64,000 nt of DNA from Phenylobacterium sp. (GCF_030693625.1 NZ_JAUYAF010000041.1:1-64000), one strand, 5' to 3'; counted from the first letter of the stretch, positions 45,720 through 54,853 are shown. Notes: generated by a model from the letters alone, not told the origin. Numbers and translations are program-made.

Positions 45720-47159
45720 TTGACCCAAGCCAGCACGGCGAGCCCGTCGGGGCGCCTATCGCTCGGAACCATATTGGCCTTCGCCGGGACCAGCCTGCCG
45801 CTGTCGGCCCTGGCGATCGCCATCTCGGTCTACCTGCCCCGCTACTTCGCCAGCCACATCGGCGTCGAGCTGGCGGTGGTTGGCGCGGTCTTCGCCCTGG
45901 TGCGCGCCATCGACATCCCGCTGGACCCGGCGCTGGGCATGATCATGGACCGCACGCGGACCCGCTGGGGCCGCTACCGGATCTGGACGGTGATCGGCGC
46001 GCCGATCCTGATGATCGCCCTGATCATGCTGTTCCAGGCGCCTGAGGGCTCGGGGCAGCTCTATCTCGGGGGCTGGCTGCTGATCATGTACCTGGGCACC
46101 TCGATACTGGGCCTGTCGCACTCGGCCTGGGCCGCGACGCTGGCCACCAACTATCACGAGCGCTCGCGCATCTTCGCGGTGATGACGGCGGTGGGGGTGC
46201 TGGGTTCGGTCCTCGTCCTGGTGATCCCCATCGTCCTGGAGCAGCAGGGGCTGACGGACGCCCAAGGTGTCCAGGCCATGGGCTGGTTCATCATCGGCCT
46301 GACACCGGTGGCGGTCGCCCTGGTGGTTTGGCGGACGCCCGAGAAGATCACCGTCGACGTCGGCGGCAAGCATTTCAATCTGCACGACTACTGGGCGCTG
46401 ATTTCCCGCCCCAACATGATCCGCATCCTACTGGCCGACCTCTGCCTGGCGCTCGGTCCCGGCTGGATGGCGGCGCTCTACCTGTTCTATTTCAAGGACG
46501 CCCGGGGCTTCTCCACCTCCGAGGCCAACATCCTGCTGCTGGTCTATATCCTGGCCGGCTTCGCGGGCGCCCCGTCGGTCGGCTGGCTGGCCAACAGGAT
46601 CAGCAAGCACCGGGCGGTGATGGTCACCACCACCGGCTATTCGCTGATGCTGATGATGGTGGGCTTCCTGCCGAAGGGCAGCATGATGCTGGCCCTGCCG
46701 GCGATGTTCATGGCCGGGTTCCTGGCCGCGGGCTTCGGGGTCATGACCCGGGCGATCACCGCCGACATCGGCGACGAGGTCCGGCTGGACGGCGGCAAGG
46801 AACGGATCGGCCTGATCTACGCCCTGACCGTCCTGACCGGAAAAGTGGCGGGCGCCTTCTCGATCTTCCTGACCTTCACCGTGCTGGCCCGGGTCGGCTA
46901 CAACGCCAAGGAGGGCGCCACCAACACCGCCCAGGCGATCCACAACCTGGAGCTCGCCTATCTGATCGGCCCCATCGTCTTCGTCATGCTCGGGGGCGCC
47001 TGTTTCATCGGTTACAAACTGGACGCCACCAGCCACGCGGAGGTCCGGCGCAAGCTGGAGGAACGCGACGCCCTCTATGACGAGGCGCCCATCATCGAGA
47101 GCGTGACCGCGACGCCGGGCAATATTCTGCCCATCGAGCCGGACGCTTCGCGACCCTGA
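45720..47159 (+). CDS. GPH-type MFS symporter, copy 2 of 3
   Basis: A 479-residue paralogue of the preceding gene. The start is a TTG at 45720 preceded by a GGAGGA Shine-Dalgarno; a GTG at 45690 is an alternative. Shared blocks include SVYLPRYFASHIGVEL, MDRTRTRWGRYRIW and IGDEVRLDGGKERIG. Compared with copy 1 the central loop between helices 6 and 7 differs (KITVDVGGKHFNLHDYWAL). Gap of 142 bases behind copy 1 without other ORF. Likely a cation symporter for a sugar or related solute. Confidence 0.83.
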   Translation: MTQASTASPSGRLSLGTILAFAGTSLPLSALAIAISVYLPRYFASHIGVELAVVGAVFALVRAIDIPLDPALGMIMDRTRTRWGRYRIWTVIGAPILMIALIMLFQAPEGSGQLYLGGWLLIMYLGTSILGLSHSAWAATLATNYHERSRIFAVMTAVGVLGSVLVLVIPIVLEQQGLTDAQGVQAMGWFIIGLTPVAVALVVWRTPEKITVDVGGKHFNLHDYWALISRPNMIRILLADLCLALGPGWMAALYLFYFKDARGFSTSEANILLLVYILAGFAGAPSVGWLANRISKHRAVMVTTTGYSLMLMMVGFLPKGSMMLALPAMFMAGFLAAGFGVMTRAITADIGDEVRLDGGKERIGLIYALTVLTGKVAGAFSIFLTFTVLARVGYNAKEGATNTAQAIHNLELAYLIGPIVFVMLGGACFIGYKLDATSHAEVRRKLEERDALYDEAPIIESVTATPGNILPIEPDASRP

Positions 47160-47237
47160 CGTCTTTTCCGCGCCACCCGGCGCACCTGAGTTTTTTCAAG
47201 CCGGCGCATTCTGCGCCACCCCATTACGGAGCTTTCC

Positions 47238-48644
47238 ATGGCGGTTTCGTCCCCAACGCAGCGCATATCGCTGCCAGTCGCCCTATCCTTCGCCTCCACA
47301 GCCTTGCCCATCGCGGCCATCGGCCTGGTGATGGGTGTCTACCTGCCGCGGTTCTTCGCCGGACACCTCGGCCTGTCCATGGTGGCGGTGGGCGCGGCGA
47401 TCACCATCGTGCGCCTGATCGACCTGGCCGTAGATCCCCTGCTGGGCATGGCCATGGACCGGACCACCTCGCGCTGGGGCCGCTACCGTCCCTGGCTGGC
47501 CGTAGGCGCCCCCCTGGTCATGGCTGCTGTCTACATGCTGTTCATGGCCGACACCGGTGTCAGCGAGGGCTATATCATCGGCTGGCTGCTGGTGCTGTTC
47601 CTCGGGATCTCCATCGTCACCCTGGCCCAGGCGGCCTGGGGCGCGGCCCTGGCCACGGACTACAATGACCGGTCCCGGGTCTATGGCGTGATCAGCGCCG
47701 TGGGGGTCATCGGCGCCGTCGCGATCCTGGTGGTGCAACTGTCGGTGAAGGGCACCTTCGCCGAGAGCGTCCACGCCATGGGGTGGTTCTGCATCATCCT
47801 GCTGCCCATCACGGTGGCGCTCTGCATCTGGATCAGCCCCGAGCGCGTCGCCCCGAAGACTGCGGGCGTGCACGCCAGCTTCGCCGACTACTGGAAGCTG
47901 ATCACCCGGCCGGAGATGATCCGGTTGATCATCGCCGACTTTGTGATGGCGCTCGGTCCCGGCACCACGGCGGCGCTCTATCTGTTCTTCTTCCACGACG
48001 CCCGGGGCTACACGACGGCCCAGACCTCGTTCCTGCTGATCTTCTACATCGCCGCGGGCCTGGCCGGCGCGATGTTCTGGAGCTGGACGGCCCAGAAGCT
48101 GGGCAAGCACCGCACGCTGATGCTGACCTCGGTCTGCTACGCGGTCACCCAGTCGATGCTGATGATCATCCCGCCCGCCACCATGTCCCTGGCCATCCCC
48201 GCCATGTTCGCGGTCGGCTTCGTCTCCTCCGCCTTCGTGCTGATCGTCCGCGCCATGGTCGCCGACGTAGCCGACGAGGTGCGGCTGGAGACCGGCGAGG
48301 AGCGGGCCGGCCTGCTCTACGCGCTCGTGACCACCACCCAGAAGATCGGCTCGGCGCTCACCGTGGGCATCAGCTTCACCGTGCTGGGCATGGTGGGTTA
48401 CAACGCAGCCGAGGGCGCCGTGAACACGCCTGCGGCCATCCGTGGCCTGGAGCTCTGCTACGTCTTCGCGCCCATCATCCTGGTGTTCTTCGGCGGGGCC
48501 TGCTTCATCGGCTGGAAGCTCGACGCCGCGCGCCACGGCGAGGTGCGCCGCCAGCTCGACCTGCGTGACGCCCTGGCGGCCGAGGCCGGCGTCCTGGCCA
48601 CCGCCTCGGGCGTGGCGGTGCCGGACGCGAACGTCAGGCCGTAG
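47238..48644 (+). CDS. GPH-type MFS symporter, copy 3 of 3
   Basis: A 468-residue third paralogue, with ATG 47238 and a GGAG Shine-Dalgarno. It shares MGVYLPRFFAGHLGLS, RTTSRWGRYRPW and VADEVRLETGEERAGLLYA, but is the most divergent of the three. A basic loop (PKTAGVHASFADYWKLI) links the halves. Together the three genes span 44.2-48.6 kb in one direction; whether they are co-transcribed is uncertain since gaps are 78-142 bases. Confidence 0.85.
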   Translation: MAVSSPTQRISLPVALSFASTALPIAAIGLVMGVYLPRFFAGHLGLSMVAVGAAITIVRLIDLAVDPLLGMAMDRTTSRWGRYRPWLAVGAPLVMAAVYMLFMADTGVSEGYIIGWLLVLFLGISIVTLAQAAWGAALATDYNDRSRVYGVISAVGVIGAVAILVVQLSVKGTFAESVHAMGWFCIILLPITVALCIWISPERVAPKTAGVHASFADYWKLITRPEMIRLIIADFVMALGPGTTAALYLFFFHDARGYTTAQTSFLLIFYIAAGLAGAMFWSWTAQKLGKHRTLMLTSVCYAVTQSMLMIIPPATMSLAIPAMFAVGFVSSAFVLIVRAMVADVADEVRLETGEERAGLLYALVTTTQKIGSALTVGISFTVLGMVGYNAAEGAVNTPAAIRGLELCYVFAPIILVFFGGACFIGWKLDAARHGEVRRQLDLRDALAAEAGVLATASGVAVPDANVRP

Positions 48645-48653
48645 CGCGCCTTA

Positions 48654-48777
48654 GAGCCTGATCCGTTGAGGTGGAATCGCTTCGCGATTCCGCCGATGCG
48701 GCGGATCAGGCTCCAGAAATAAGCGAGAGTATGATTCACGCTTGAGCCGGGACCGCTGCGCGGTTCCGTCTCAAGCG
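48654..48777. repeat. Two nested palindromes
   Basis: First unit: arms GAGCCTGATCCG (48654-48665) and CGGATCAGGCTC (48702-48713) enclose an inner GGAATCGC/GCGATTCC hairpin. Second unit: arms GCTTGAG and CTCAAGC (near 48740 and 48771) enclose GGACCGC/GCGGTTCC. Such nested cruciform repeats fill the gap between the third MFS gene and the convergent mrp gene and could terminate both. Confidence 0.7.
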
Positions 48778-48785
48778 GTCTTGTT

Positions 48786-49904
48786 CTAGAGCAGGGCCTT
48801 GGCGATCTGATTGAAGACGTTGGCCGCGGGGCTCTGAGGGGCCGCCGCGGTCACCGGCCTGCCGTCGTCGCAGGCCTGGCGCAGGGCCTGATCCAGGGGG
48901 ATTTCCCCCAGCAGGGGCAGGCCCAGCTTCGCCGCCTCCGCCTTGCCCCCGCCCTCGCCGAAGATCGGGATGCGGGCGCCGGTGGCGGGGTCGGGGAAGT
49001 AGGACATGTTCTCCACGAACCCCAGGATCGGGGTGTTGGTCTTCTGGAACATGGCCACGGCGCGGCGGGCGTCGATGAGGGCGATTTCCTGGGGGGTGGA
49101 GACGATGACCACCCCGTCCAGCTTGATCTTCTGAACCAGGGTCAGCTGGATGTCGCCGGTGCCGGGCGGCATGTCCACCACCAGAATATCCAGGGGCTCG
49201 GCCTCGGTTCCCCATCCCACGTCGTTGGCCATCTGGCGCACGGCCGAGGAGGCCATGGGGCCGCGCCAGATCATTGGGGCGGCCTCGTCCACCAGGAAGC
49301 CGATGGACATCACCTTCATGCCCCAGGCCTCCAGCGGGATCAGCTTCTTGTCGGGACCAAAACCCGGGTCGCCATCGACCCCCAGCATGCGCGGCGCCGA
49401 CGGCCCATAGATGTCGGCATCCAGCAGGCCAACCCTCAGGCCCATGGCGGCGAAGGCGGCGGCCAGGTTCACGGAGATGGTGGACTTGCCCACCCCGCCC
49501 TTGCCACTGGCCACGGCGATGACGCGGCGGACGTGGTCAGGACGGACGGCGTCCACCGGCGGCTTGGGCGCGGCCGCCGGGTCCTGGGTCACGCGGGCGC
49601 CCTTGACCACGCGGGTCACGCCGGGCGCGGGCGGCGGCGGCTGGTCGGCCTCCACGGTCAGCATCACCGTCGCCTGGGCGACGCCGTCGACACGGGCCAG
49701 GGCCCGCTCGGCCTCCGCCCGGGTGGGCTCATAGAGGGGGATATCGGCCGCCGCCACCTCCAGCACGAAGCTGGCGCGGCCAGGCGCCAGGGTCAGGCCG
49801 TGGACCAGGCGGGCTGAGACGAGACCCTTGCCGGTCTTGGGATCCAGCACCCGATCCAGGGCGGCCAGCACAACGGCGCGTTCGGGGGCGGTTTCGGAGA
49901 TCAT
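48786..49904 (-). CDS. Iron-sulfur carrier protein Mrp/NBP35-type ATPase
   Basis: A 372-residue P-loop ATPase that carries iron-sulfur clusters to apo-proteins. The N-terminal DUF59-like domain (~1-90) precedes a Pro-rich linker and the Walker A SGKGGVGKST (~146); the Mrp signature GLLDADIYGPSAPRMLG is intact. The usual CxxC pair after ENMSYF is absent (FPDPATGAR here), a feature shared by alphaproteobacterial Mrp proteins as far as I know. Monocistronic. Its start faces the hflK gene. Confidence 0.9.
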   Translation of the reverse strand: MISETAPERAVVLAALDRVLDPKTGKGLVSARLVHGLTLAPGRASFVLEVAAADIPLYEPTRAEAERALARVDGVAQATVMLTVEADQPPPPAPGVTRVVKGARVTQDPAAAPKPPVDAVRPDHVRRVIAVASGKGGVGKSTISVNLAAAFAAMGLRVGLLDADIYGPSAPRMLGVDGDPGFGPDKKLIPLEAWGMKVMSIGFLVDEAAPMIWRGPMASSAVRQMANDVGWGTEAEPLDILVVDMPPGTGDIQLTLVQKIKLDGVVIVSTPQEIALIDARRAVAMFQKTNTPILGFVENMSYFPDPATGARIPIFGEGGGKAEAAKLGLPLLGEIPLDQALRQACDDGRPVTAAAPQSPAANVFNQIAKALL

Positions 49905-50029
49905 GACACCCGTGTGTCTTGCTTTGCGAGCTTGCGCGCCTCATATCCGGCTGACAGCGCCGGTTTACAAGCCCGACGACAGGCGGCCCTTCGCCGCCGC
50001 GCCGAGACAAAGAAGCAGACGACGCGACC

Positions 50030-51226
50030 ATGCCCTGGAACGACAATGCGAACCCCGGCCCCTGGGGCTCTCCGCCATCCGGCGAGGGCGGTGGTGGCGA
50101 CAAGCAGCCCCCCAAGAACCAAGGCCCGCAAGGCGGCGGCCCGCGCCGTCCCGGCGGCGGCGGCGGTCCGGGCGGTCCGGATATCTCGGCCACTCTTGAG
50201 CGGTTGATCGCGCAGCTGCGCGGCATGTTGGGTGCCGGCGGTCCGGGCGGCGACCGAATCCGTCCCGGCGCGATCGCCGCCGTGGCGGGCGCGGGCTTCG
50301 CCCTGTGGGCCTTGTCGGGCGTCTATATCGTCCAACCCAACGAGGCGGCGGTGGTCACGACCTTCGGCGCCTATTCGCGTTCGGAAACCCCCGGCCTTCG
50401 CTATCACCTGCCCATGCCCATCGAGCGCGTGGAGAAGGTGGCGGTCACCAGCCTGAACCGCATCGACATCGGCGGATCGGCCGGCGCTGACGTGCCGGAA
50501 GAAAGCCTGATGCTGACCGGCGACGAGAACATCGTGAACCTGGACTTCAGCGTCACCTGGCGCGTGGCCGACGCGGCCAAGTACGTCTTTACCGTCCGCG
50601 ACCAGGAAGACGCCGTCAAAGCCGTGGCCGAGAGCGCCATGCGCGAGGTGGTGGGCAAGACCACCCTGCAGGACATCCTCACCACCGGCCGCGGCCGGGT
50701 GCAGAACCAGTCGGCCGAGCTGATGCAGAAGACCCTGGACGGCTGGGGCGCCGGGGTGAGCATCGTCGAGGTGCAGATCCGCAGCGCCAACCCGCCGCAG
50801 GAAGTCGTCGCCGCCTTCCGCGAAGTGGCCAACGCCGGCCAGGACGCCGAGAGCGCGGTCAACGAGGCCAACTCCTACCGCAACCGGGTGATCAACGAGG
50901 CCAAGGGTGACGCGGCCAAGCTGACCCAGTCGGCCCAGGGTTATCGCGAGCAGTCGGTTCGGGAAGCCATCGGTGAGGCCTCGCGCTTCAGCCAGATCCT
51001 GACCGAGTACAAGCGTGCGCCGGGCGTGACCCGCGACCGCCTCTATATCGAGACCATGCAGCGGGTCCTGTCGCGCTCTAACAAGGTGGTCATCGACGGC
51101 AAGGGGGCCAGCGCCCCGATCATCCTGCCCCCCGATGTCTTCCGCGCCAAGACGCCCACCGCCCGCGTCGTACCGCAGGCCGAGGGCGGCGAAACCGTCA
51201 TTCCCAGCCCTGGAGCTCCGCGATGA
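50030..51226 (+). CDS. hflK: HflK, FtsH protease regulator subunit
   Basis: A 398-residue SPFH/band-7 protein. The N terminus is Gly/Pro-rich (residues ~5-45), with one membrane helix (~88-110, AIAAVAGAGFALWALSGVY), then the SPFH domain (QPNEAAVVTTFGAY). Together with HflC it forms a cage around the FtsH protease that limits membrane protein degradation. The C-terminal coiled part (VNEANSYRNRVINEAKGDAAK) is typical. Translational overlap of four bases with hflC. Confidence 0.92.
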   Translation: MPWNDNANPGPWGSPPSGEGGGGDKQPPKNQGPQGGGPRRPGGGGGPGGPDISATLERLIAQLRGMLGAGGPGGDRIRPGAIAAVAGAGFALWALSGVYIVQPNEAAVVTTFGAYSRSETPGLRYHLPMPIERVEKVAVTSLNRIDIGGSAGADVPEESLMLTGDENIVNLDFSVTWRVADAAKYVFTVRDQEDAVKAVAESAMREVVGKTTLQDILTTGRGRVQNQSAELMQKTLDGWGAGVSIVEVQIRSANPPQEVVAAFREVANAGQDAESAVNEANSYRNRVINEAKGDAAKLTQSAQGYREQSVREAIGEASRFSQILTEYKRAPGVTRDRLYIETMQRVLSRSNKVVIDGKGASAPIILPPDVFRAKTPTARVVPQAEGGETVIPSPGAPR

Positions 51227-52113
51227 ACCGCCGCCTCACCACCTGGGGTGTCATCGCGCTTGGCGTCCTGATCGTCCTGTTCAACACCCTGTTCATCGTC
51301 GAACAGCGCCAGCAGGCCATCGTCGTGCGCTTCGGCGAGCCGGTTCGCGTGATCAACGCGCCTGGCGAGAACGCGCCCGGCCTGAAGATCAAGGCGCCCT
51401 TCCTTGAGAACGTCATCAAGCTCGACAAGCGCAACCTGAAGCTCGAGGCCGACCAGGAAGAGGTCATCGCCGCCGACCAGGAGCGCCTGGTGGTGGACGC
51501 CTTCGTCCGCTACCGCATCTCCAACCCGCTGCAGTATTACCGGACCCTGCGGGACGAGCGCACGGCCAACGACCGCATCGAGCGGCTGTTGAACTCCTCC
51601 CTGCGACAGATCCTCGGCACGGCCAATTCCAGCGACATCATCTCGGGCCGCCGCGGCGCCCTGATGACCCAGACCAAGATCGACGTCGCCAAGCGGGCCA
51701 ACTCCTCGCGCCTGGGCATCGAGATCATCGACGTGCGGATCAAGCGCGCCGACCTGCCCGCCGCCAACCAGGCGGCCGTCTATCGCCGCATGCAGACCAG
51801 CCGCCAGCAGGAGGCCGCTCAGCGCCGCGCCGAGGGCGAACAGAAGAAGCGCGAGATCATCGCCGGCGCCGACAAGGAAGTGGCCATCACGCTCGCCACC
51901 GCCACCGAGGAGGCCGAGACCACCCGAGGCGAGGGCGACGCCCAGCGCACCCGGATCTTCGCCCAGAGCTTCGGCCGCGATCCGAGCTTCGCGGCCTTCT
52001 ACCGCTCGATGTCGGCCTACGAGGCCTCCCTGGGCCAGGGCGACACGACGATGGTGCTGTCCCCCGACAGCGCCTTCTTCAAGTACTTCGAACGCGGCCC
52101 GAACGCGCGGTAG
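51223..52113 (+). CDS. hflC: HflC, FtsH protease regulator subunit
   Basis: A 296-residue membrane-anchored SPFH protein (TM ~6-25, TTWGVIALGVLIVLFNTLFIV). The segment QQAIVVRFGEPVRV and the coiled coil with TSRQQEAAQRRAEGEQKKRE are conserved. It assembles with HflK on FtsH. The usual next gene in many proteobacteria is a DegP protease; here the operon ends in the REP-like repeats of locus B. Confidence 0.92.
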   Translation: MNRRLTTWGVIALGVLIVLFNTLFIVEQRQQAIVVRFGEPVRVINAPGENAPGLKIKAPFLENVIKLDKRNLKLEADQEEVIAADQERLVVDAFVRYRISNPLQYYRTLRDERTANDRIERLLNSSLRQILGTANSSDIISGRRGALMTQTKIDVAKRANSSRLGIEIIDVRIKRADLPAANQAAVYRRMQTSRQQEAAQRRAEGEQKKREIIAGADKEVAITLATATEEAETTRGEGDAQRTRIFAQSFGRDPSFAAFYRSMSAYEASLGQGDTTMVLSPDSAFFKYFERGPNAR

Positions 52114-52125
52114 ATCGTATCGGCC

Positions 52126-52283
52126 CCTTCTCCCCTTGCGGGAGAAGGTGGCCCTGCGAAGCAGGGTCGGATGAGGGGTCGATAGGCCTCTCGGGATAGG
52201 GTTCAAGTACGCGCGTCGAGGGGAGAACAACCCCTCATCCGACCGGTCTTCGACCGGCCACCTTCTCCCGCAAGGGGAGAAGG
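52126..52283. repeat. Paired REP-like palindromes, locus B
   Basis: Two oppositely oriented copies at 52126-52183 and 52231-52283, of the same element as at 26.1 kb. Here the left copy has the CCTGC/GCAGG inner hairpin and the right copy the GGTC/GACC one, i.e. the whole element is inverted relative to locus A. The spacers share AGGCCTAT/ATAGGCCT and ACTTG-type blocks on the proper strand. It sits between hflC and a convergent gene. Confidence 0.8.
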
Positions 52284-52286
52284 AAA

Positions 52287-52943
52287 CTATCGGAAGAGCC
52301 CCCGCACCTCGTGCAGGTCGGCGGCGATGCGGACGCACAGGGCGTGCATCTCCTCGGTGGGGTCCAGCAGGTCGGGGACCATGATGGTCATCATGCCAGC
52401 CGCAGATGCCGCACGGACGCCGTTGTGGCTGTCCTCCAGGGCGAGGCAGAATTCCGGATCGATCCCCAGGCGTTCGGCGGCCTTGAGGAAGGGGTCGGGG
52501 TTGGGCTTGCCGTTGACGTAGTCGCCGCGGGCCACCACCGCGTGGAAGCGCGGGATGATCCCCGACTTGCCCAGATGCGCCTCCACGGCCCGATGGCTGG
52601 ACGAGGTGGCGATGGCGCGGGGCAGGTCGAGGGCGTCCAGGATGTCCAGCAGTTCCACGACTCCCGCCTTGAGCGCGATGCCGGCCTCGCAGGCCGCATC
52701 CACGTGGATCATGACCCGGGCGTTGAACTCCGCGATCGGGAAGTCGTCGCCGAAGTGGTTGAGCACCTGACGGTCACTCATGGGCCCCGGCAGGCCGATC
52801 ATGCTCTTGAACAGCGACAGCGGCATGTCGTGACCGTGCTCGGCGGCGGTGGCGAACATGGAGTCGCGGTAGACGACCTCGGTGTCGCAGAGCAGGCCGT
52901 CCATGTCGAAGACGACGGCCTTGGGCGTGCGGGGCAATGTCAT
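52287..52943 (-). CDS. HAD-superfamily hydrolase, beta-phosphoglucomutase-like
   Basis: A 218-residue HAD hydrolase; start 52943 (MTLPRTPKAVVFDMDGLLC). The HAD motifs are motif I VFDMDGLLCDTE (nucleophile Asp ~14), motif II ATSSSHRAVEAHL, and motif III/IV ALEDSHNGVRAASAAGM. A cap domain sits between motifs I and II. The substrate is likely a sugar phosphate. Stop lies just past the locus B repeats; the serB gene upstream on the same strand is 49 bases away. Confidence 0.85.
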   Translation of the reverse strand: MTLPRTPKAVVFDMDGLLCDTEVVYRDSMFATAAEHGHDMPLSLFKSMIGLPGPMSDRQVLNHFGDDFPIAEFNARVMIHVDAACEAGIALKAGVVELLDILDALDLPRAIATSSSHRAVEAHLGKSGIIPRFHAVVARGDYVNGKPNPDPFLKAAERLGIDPEFCLALEDSHNGVRAASAAGMMTIMVPDLLDPTEEMHALCVRIAADLHEVRGLFR

Positions 52944-52992
52944 GCCCTGGCCATAGCGCGGTTGGCGCGGGGTCGCCCAATCAAGCCTGGCG

Positions 52993-53886
52993 TCAGTCTG
53001 TAACGAAGTCGGCCGCTGTGTAGCCCTGGAAGTAGAGCAAGGCGGTGAGGTCGGCGAAGTCCACCTTGGCGTCGGCCTCGGCGGCGACGATGGGCTTGGC
53101 GCGGTAGGCGACGCCGAGGCCGGCCGCATTGATCATGGCCAGGTCGTTGGCGCCGTCGCCGACGGCGAGCGCCTCGGCGGGGGTGAAGCCCGCAGCGGCG
53201 CTCTCCTCGCGCAGGGCGGCCAGCTTGGCCTCGCGGCCGAGGATGGGGGAGCCGACCTCACCCGTCAGCAGCCCGTTCGCCTCGACCAGGGTGTTGGCGC
53301 GGTTGGCCTGGAAACCGGCGGCCTGGGCCACGCGGGAGGTGAAGAAGGTGAAACCGCCGGAGACCAGGAAGGCGCCGGCGCCGTTGGCGGTCATGGTGCG
53401 GACCAGGGTGCGGGCGCCGGGGTTCAGCTCCACCCGCTCGTCATAACAGCGCTGCAGGACATCCACCGACAGGCCCTTCAGCATGGCGACGCGTTCGCGC
53501 AGGGCGGAGTCGAAGTCCAGCTCGCCGCGCATGGCGCGCTCGGTGATTTCGGAGACCTTGTCCTTCACGCCCGCGAAATCGGCCAGCTCGTCGATGCACT
53601 CGCAGCCGATGATGGTGGAGTCCATGTCGGCGATCAGCAGGCGCTTCTTCCGCCCGTTCCAGTGCTGGACGCAGGCGTCGATGGGCAGGCCCTCCAGCGC
53701 ATTGGCCACGGCGATGCGAACCGGCGCGATGGCGTCGGCCTCCAGCGCCAGGTCGATGGCGCCGGGGCCCAGGACGCGGGGCTCCTTGACGCGGGCGCGG
53801 GCGCCTGCGAGCGCTGTGGTGATCGGGCCGATGGCGGCCTGGGCCGCATCTGGCGTGGGACTGACGAGGGTAAGGGCGAGCTGCAT
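52993..53886 (-). CDS. serB: Phosphoserine phosphatase
   Basis: A 297-residue HAD phosphatase of the SerB family, last step of serine synthesis. Start 53886 (MQLALTLVSPTPDAAQ). The N-terminal ~85 residues are an ACT-like domain; the nucleophile Asp is in ADMDSTIIGCECIDE (~98), with VSGGFTFFTSRV (motif II) and VGDGANDLAMI (motif IV). All catalytic residues are present. Its start codon overlaps the start codon of the divergent miaA gene in the palindrome CATG. Confidence 0.93.
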   Translation of the reverse strand: MQLALTLVSPTPDAAQAAIGPITTALAGARARVKEPRVLGPGAIDLALEADAIAPVRIAVANALEGLPIDACVQHWNGRKKRLLIADMDSTIIGCECIDELADFAGVKDKVSEITERAMRGELDFDSALRERVAMLKGLSVDVLQRCYDERVELNPGARTLVRTMTANGAGAFLVSGGFTFFTSRVAQAAGFQANRANTLVEANGLLTGEVGSPILGREAKLAALREESAAAGFTPAEALAVGDGANDLAMINAAGLGVAYRAKPIVAAEADAKVDFADLTALLYFQGYTAADFVTD

Positions 53887-54814
53887 GGAGCCCCGCATCT
53901 GGCTGATCGCCGGGCCCACCGCAAGCGGCAAGTCGGCCCTGGCGCTGCGCCTGGCCCAGAAGATCGGGGCGGAGATCGTCGGCGCCGACGCCCTGCAGAT
54001 CTATCGCGACCTGCGCGTGGTGACCGCCCGCCCCTCCCACGAGGAGGAGGCCTGGGTCCCGCATCACCTGGTGGGAACCGTCGACGGCGCCGACGGCTGG
54101 TCAGTGGGGACCTGGTCACGGGCGGCGAGCCAGGAGATCGCCGAGATCACCGGGCGCGGACAGGCAGTGGTCGTGGTCGGTGGCACCGGGCTCTATTTCC
54201 GCGCCCTCACCCACGGCTTGGCGGAGATCCCGCCGACACCGCCGGAGGTGCGCGACCAGGCCGCCATCGATTACGAGACGATGGGCGAGGTCGCCTTCCG
54301 CCGTCGGCTGGCCGAGGCCGATCCCGCCGCCGCGTCGCGGATCAGCCCCGGCGACCGGCAGAGGCTGGTGCGGGCCTGGGAGGTGTTCGCCGCCAGTGGC
54401 GTCTCGCTGACCGACTGGCAGGGGAGGACCGACCCTGCCCTCCCCGCCGGAAGCTATTCAGCCGTCGCTTTGGAGCCGGACCGCAAGGCGCTCTACGACC
54501 GATGCGACGCTCGGCTGGAGGCGATGATCGCCGCCGGCGCCTTGGAAGAGGTGGCCGAGTTGATGGCCCGGAACCTCGACCCCGCCCTGCCGATCATGAA
54601 GGCGGTGGGGGTGCGGGAACTGTCGGCTCAGCTGCGCGGTGAACTGACCCCGGCCCGCGCGTTGGCCGCCGCCCAGCAGGAGACCCGCCGCTACGCCAAG
54701 CGTCAGTCCACCTGGCAGCGGGGGCAGATGAGCGACTGGCCGCGCGTCACGGCGAGCGACCCCGACGACCAGTGGAGGCAGTTTCTTGCGCTGAACCCCG
54801 GCTTGACGCCCTGA
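53885..54814 (+). CDS. miaA: tRNA dimethylallyltransferase
   Basis: A 309-residue enzyme that attaches an isopentenyl group to A37 of tRNAs reading codons starting with U. ATG 53885 (MEPRIWLIAGPTASGKSAL). The P-loop GPTASGKS (~10), DALQIYRD, VGGTGLYFRAL, and the C-terminal tRNA-binding part (MKAVGVRELSAQL; QETRRYAKRQSTWQR) are all present. Divergent from serB with overlapping start codons. The promoter of the following ilv leader probably lies in its final codons. Confidence 0.93.
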   Translation: MEPRIWLIAGPTASGKSALALRLAQKIGAEIVGADALQIYRDLRVVTARPSHEEEAWVPHHLVGTVDGADGWSVGTWSRAASQEIAEITGRGQAVVVVGGTGLYFRALTHGLAEIPPTPPEVRDQAAIDYETMGEVAFRRRLAEADPAAASRISPGDRQRLVRAWEVFAASGVSLTDWQGRTDPALPAGSYSAVALEPDRKALYDRCDARLEAMIAAGALEEVAELMARNLDPALPIMKAVGVRELSAQLRGELTPARALAAAQQETRRYAKRQSTWQRGQMSDWPRVTASDPDDQWRQFLALNPGLTP

Positions 54815-54832
54815 CGGGGGCATGGCATCAGC
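54803..54832 (+). promoter_or_regulatory. Candidate ilv promoter
   Basis: TTGACGCC (54803-54810) followed after 14 bases by GCATCAGC (54825-54832) matches the Caulobacter housekeeping pattern TTGACGS-N10-14-GCTANAWC only in part. It overlaps the end of miaA. It would give a transcript start about 54838, just before the leader ORF. Confidence 0.4.
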
Positions 54833-54853
54833 AGGGACCTTCGTTTCTGGAGA

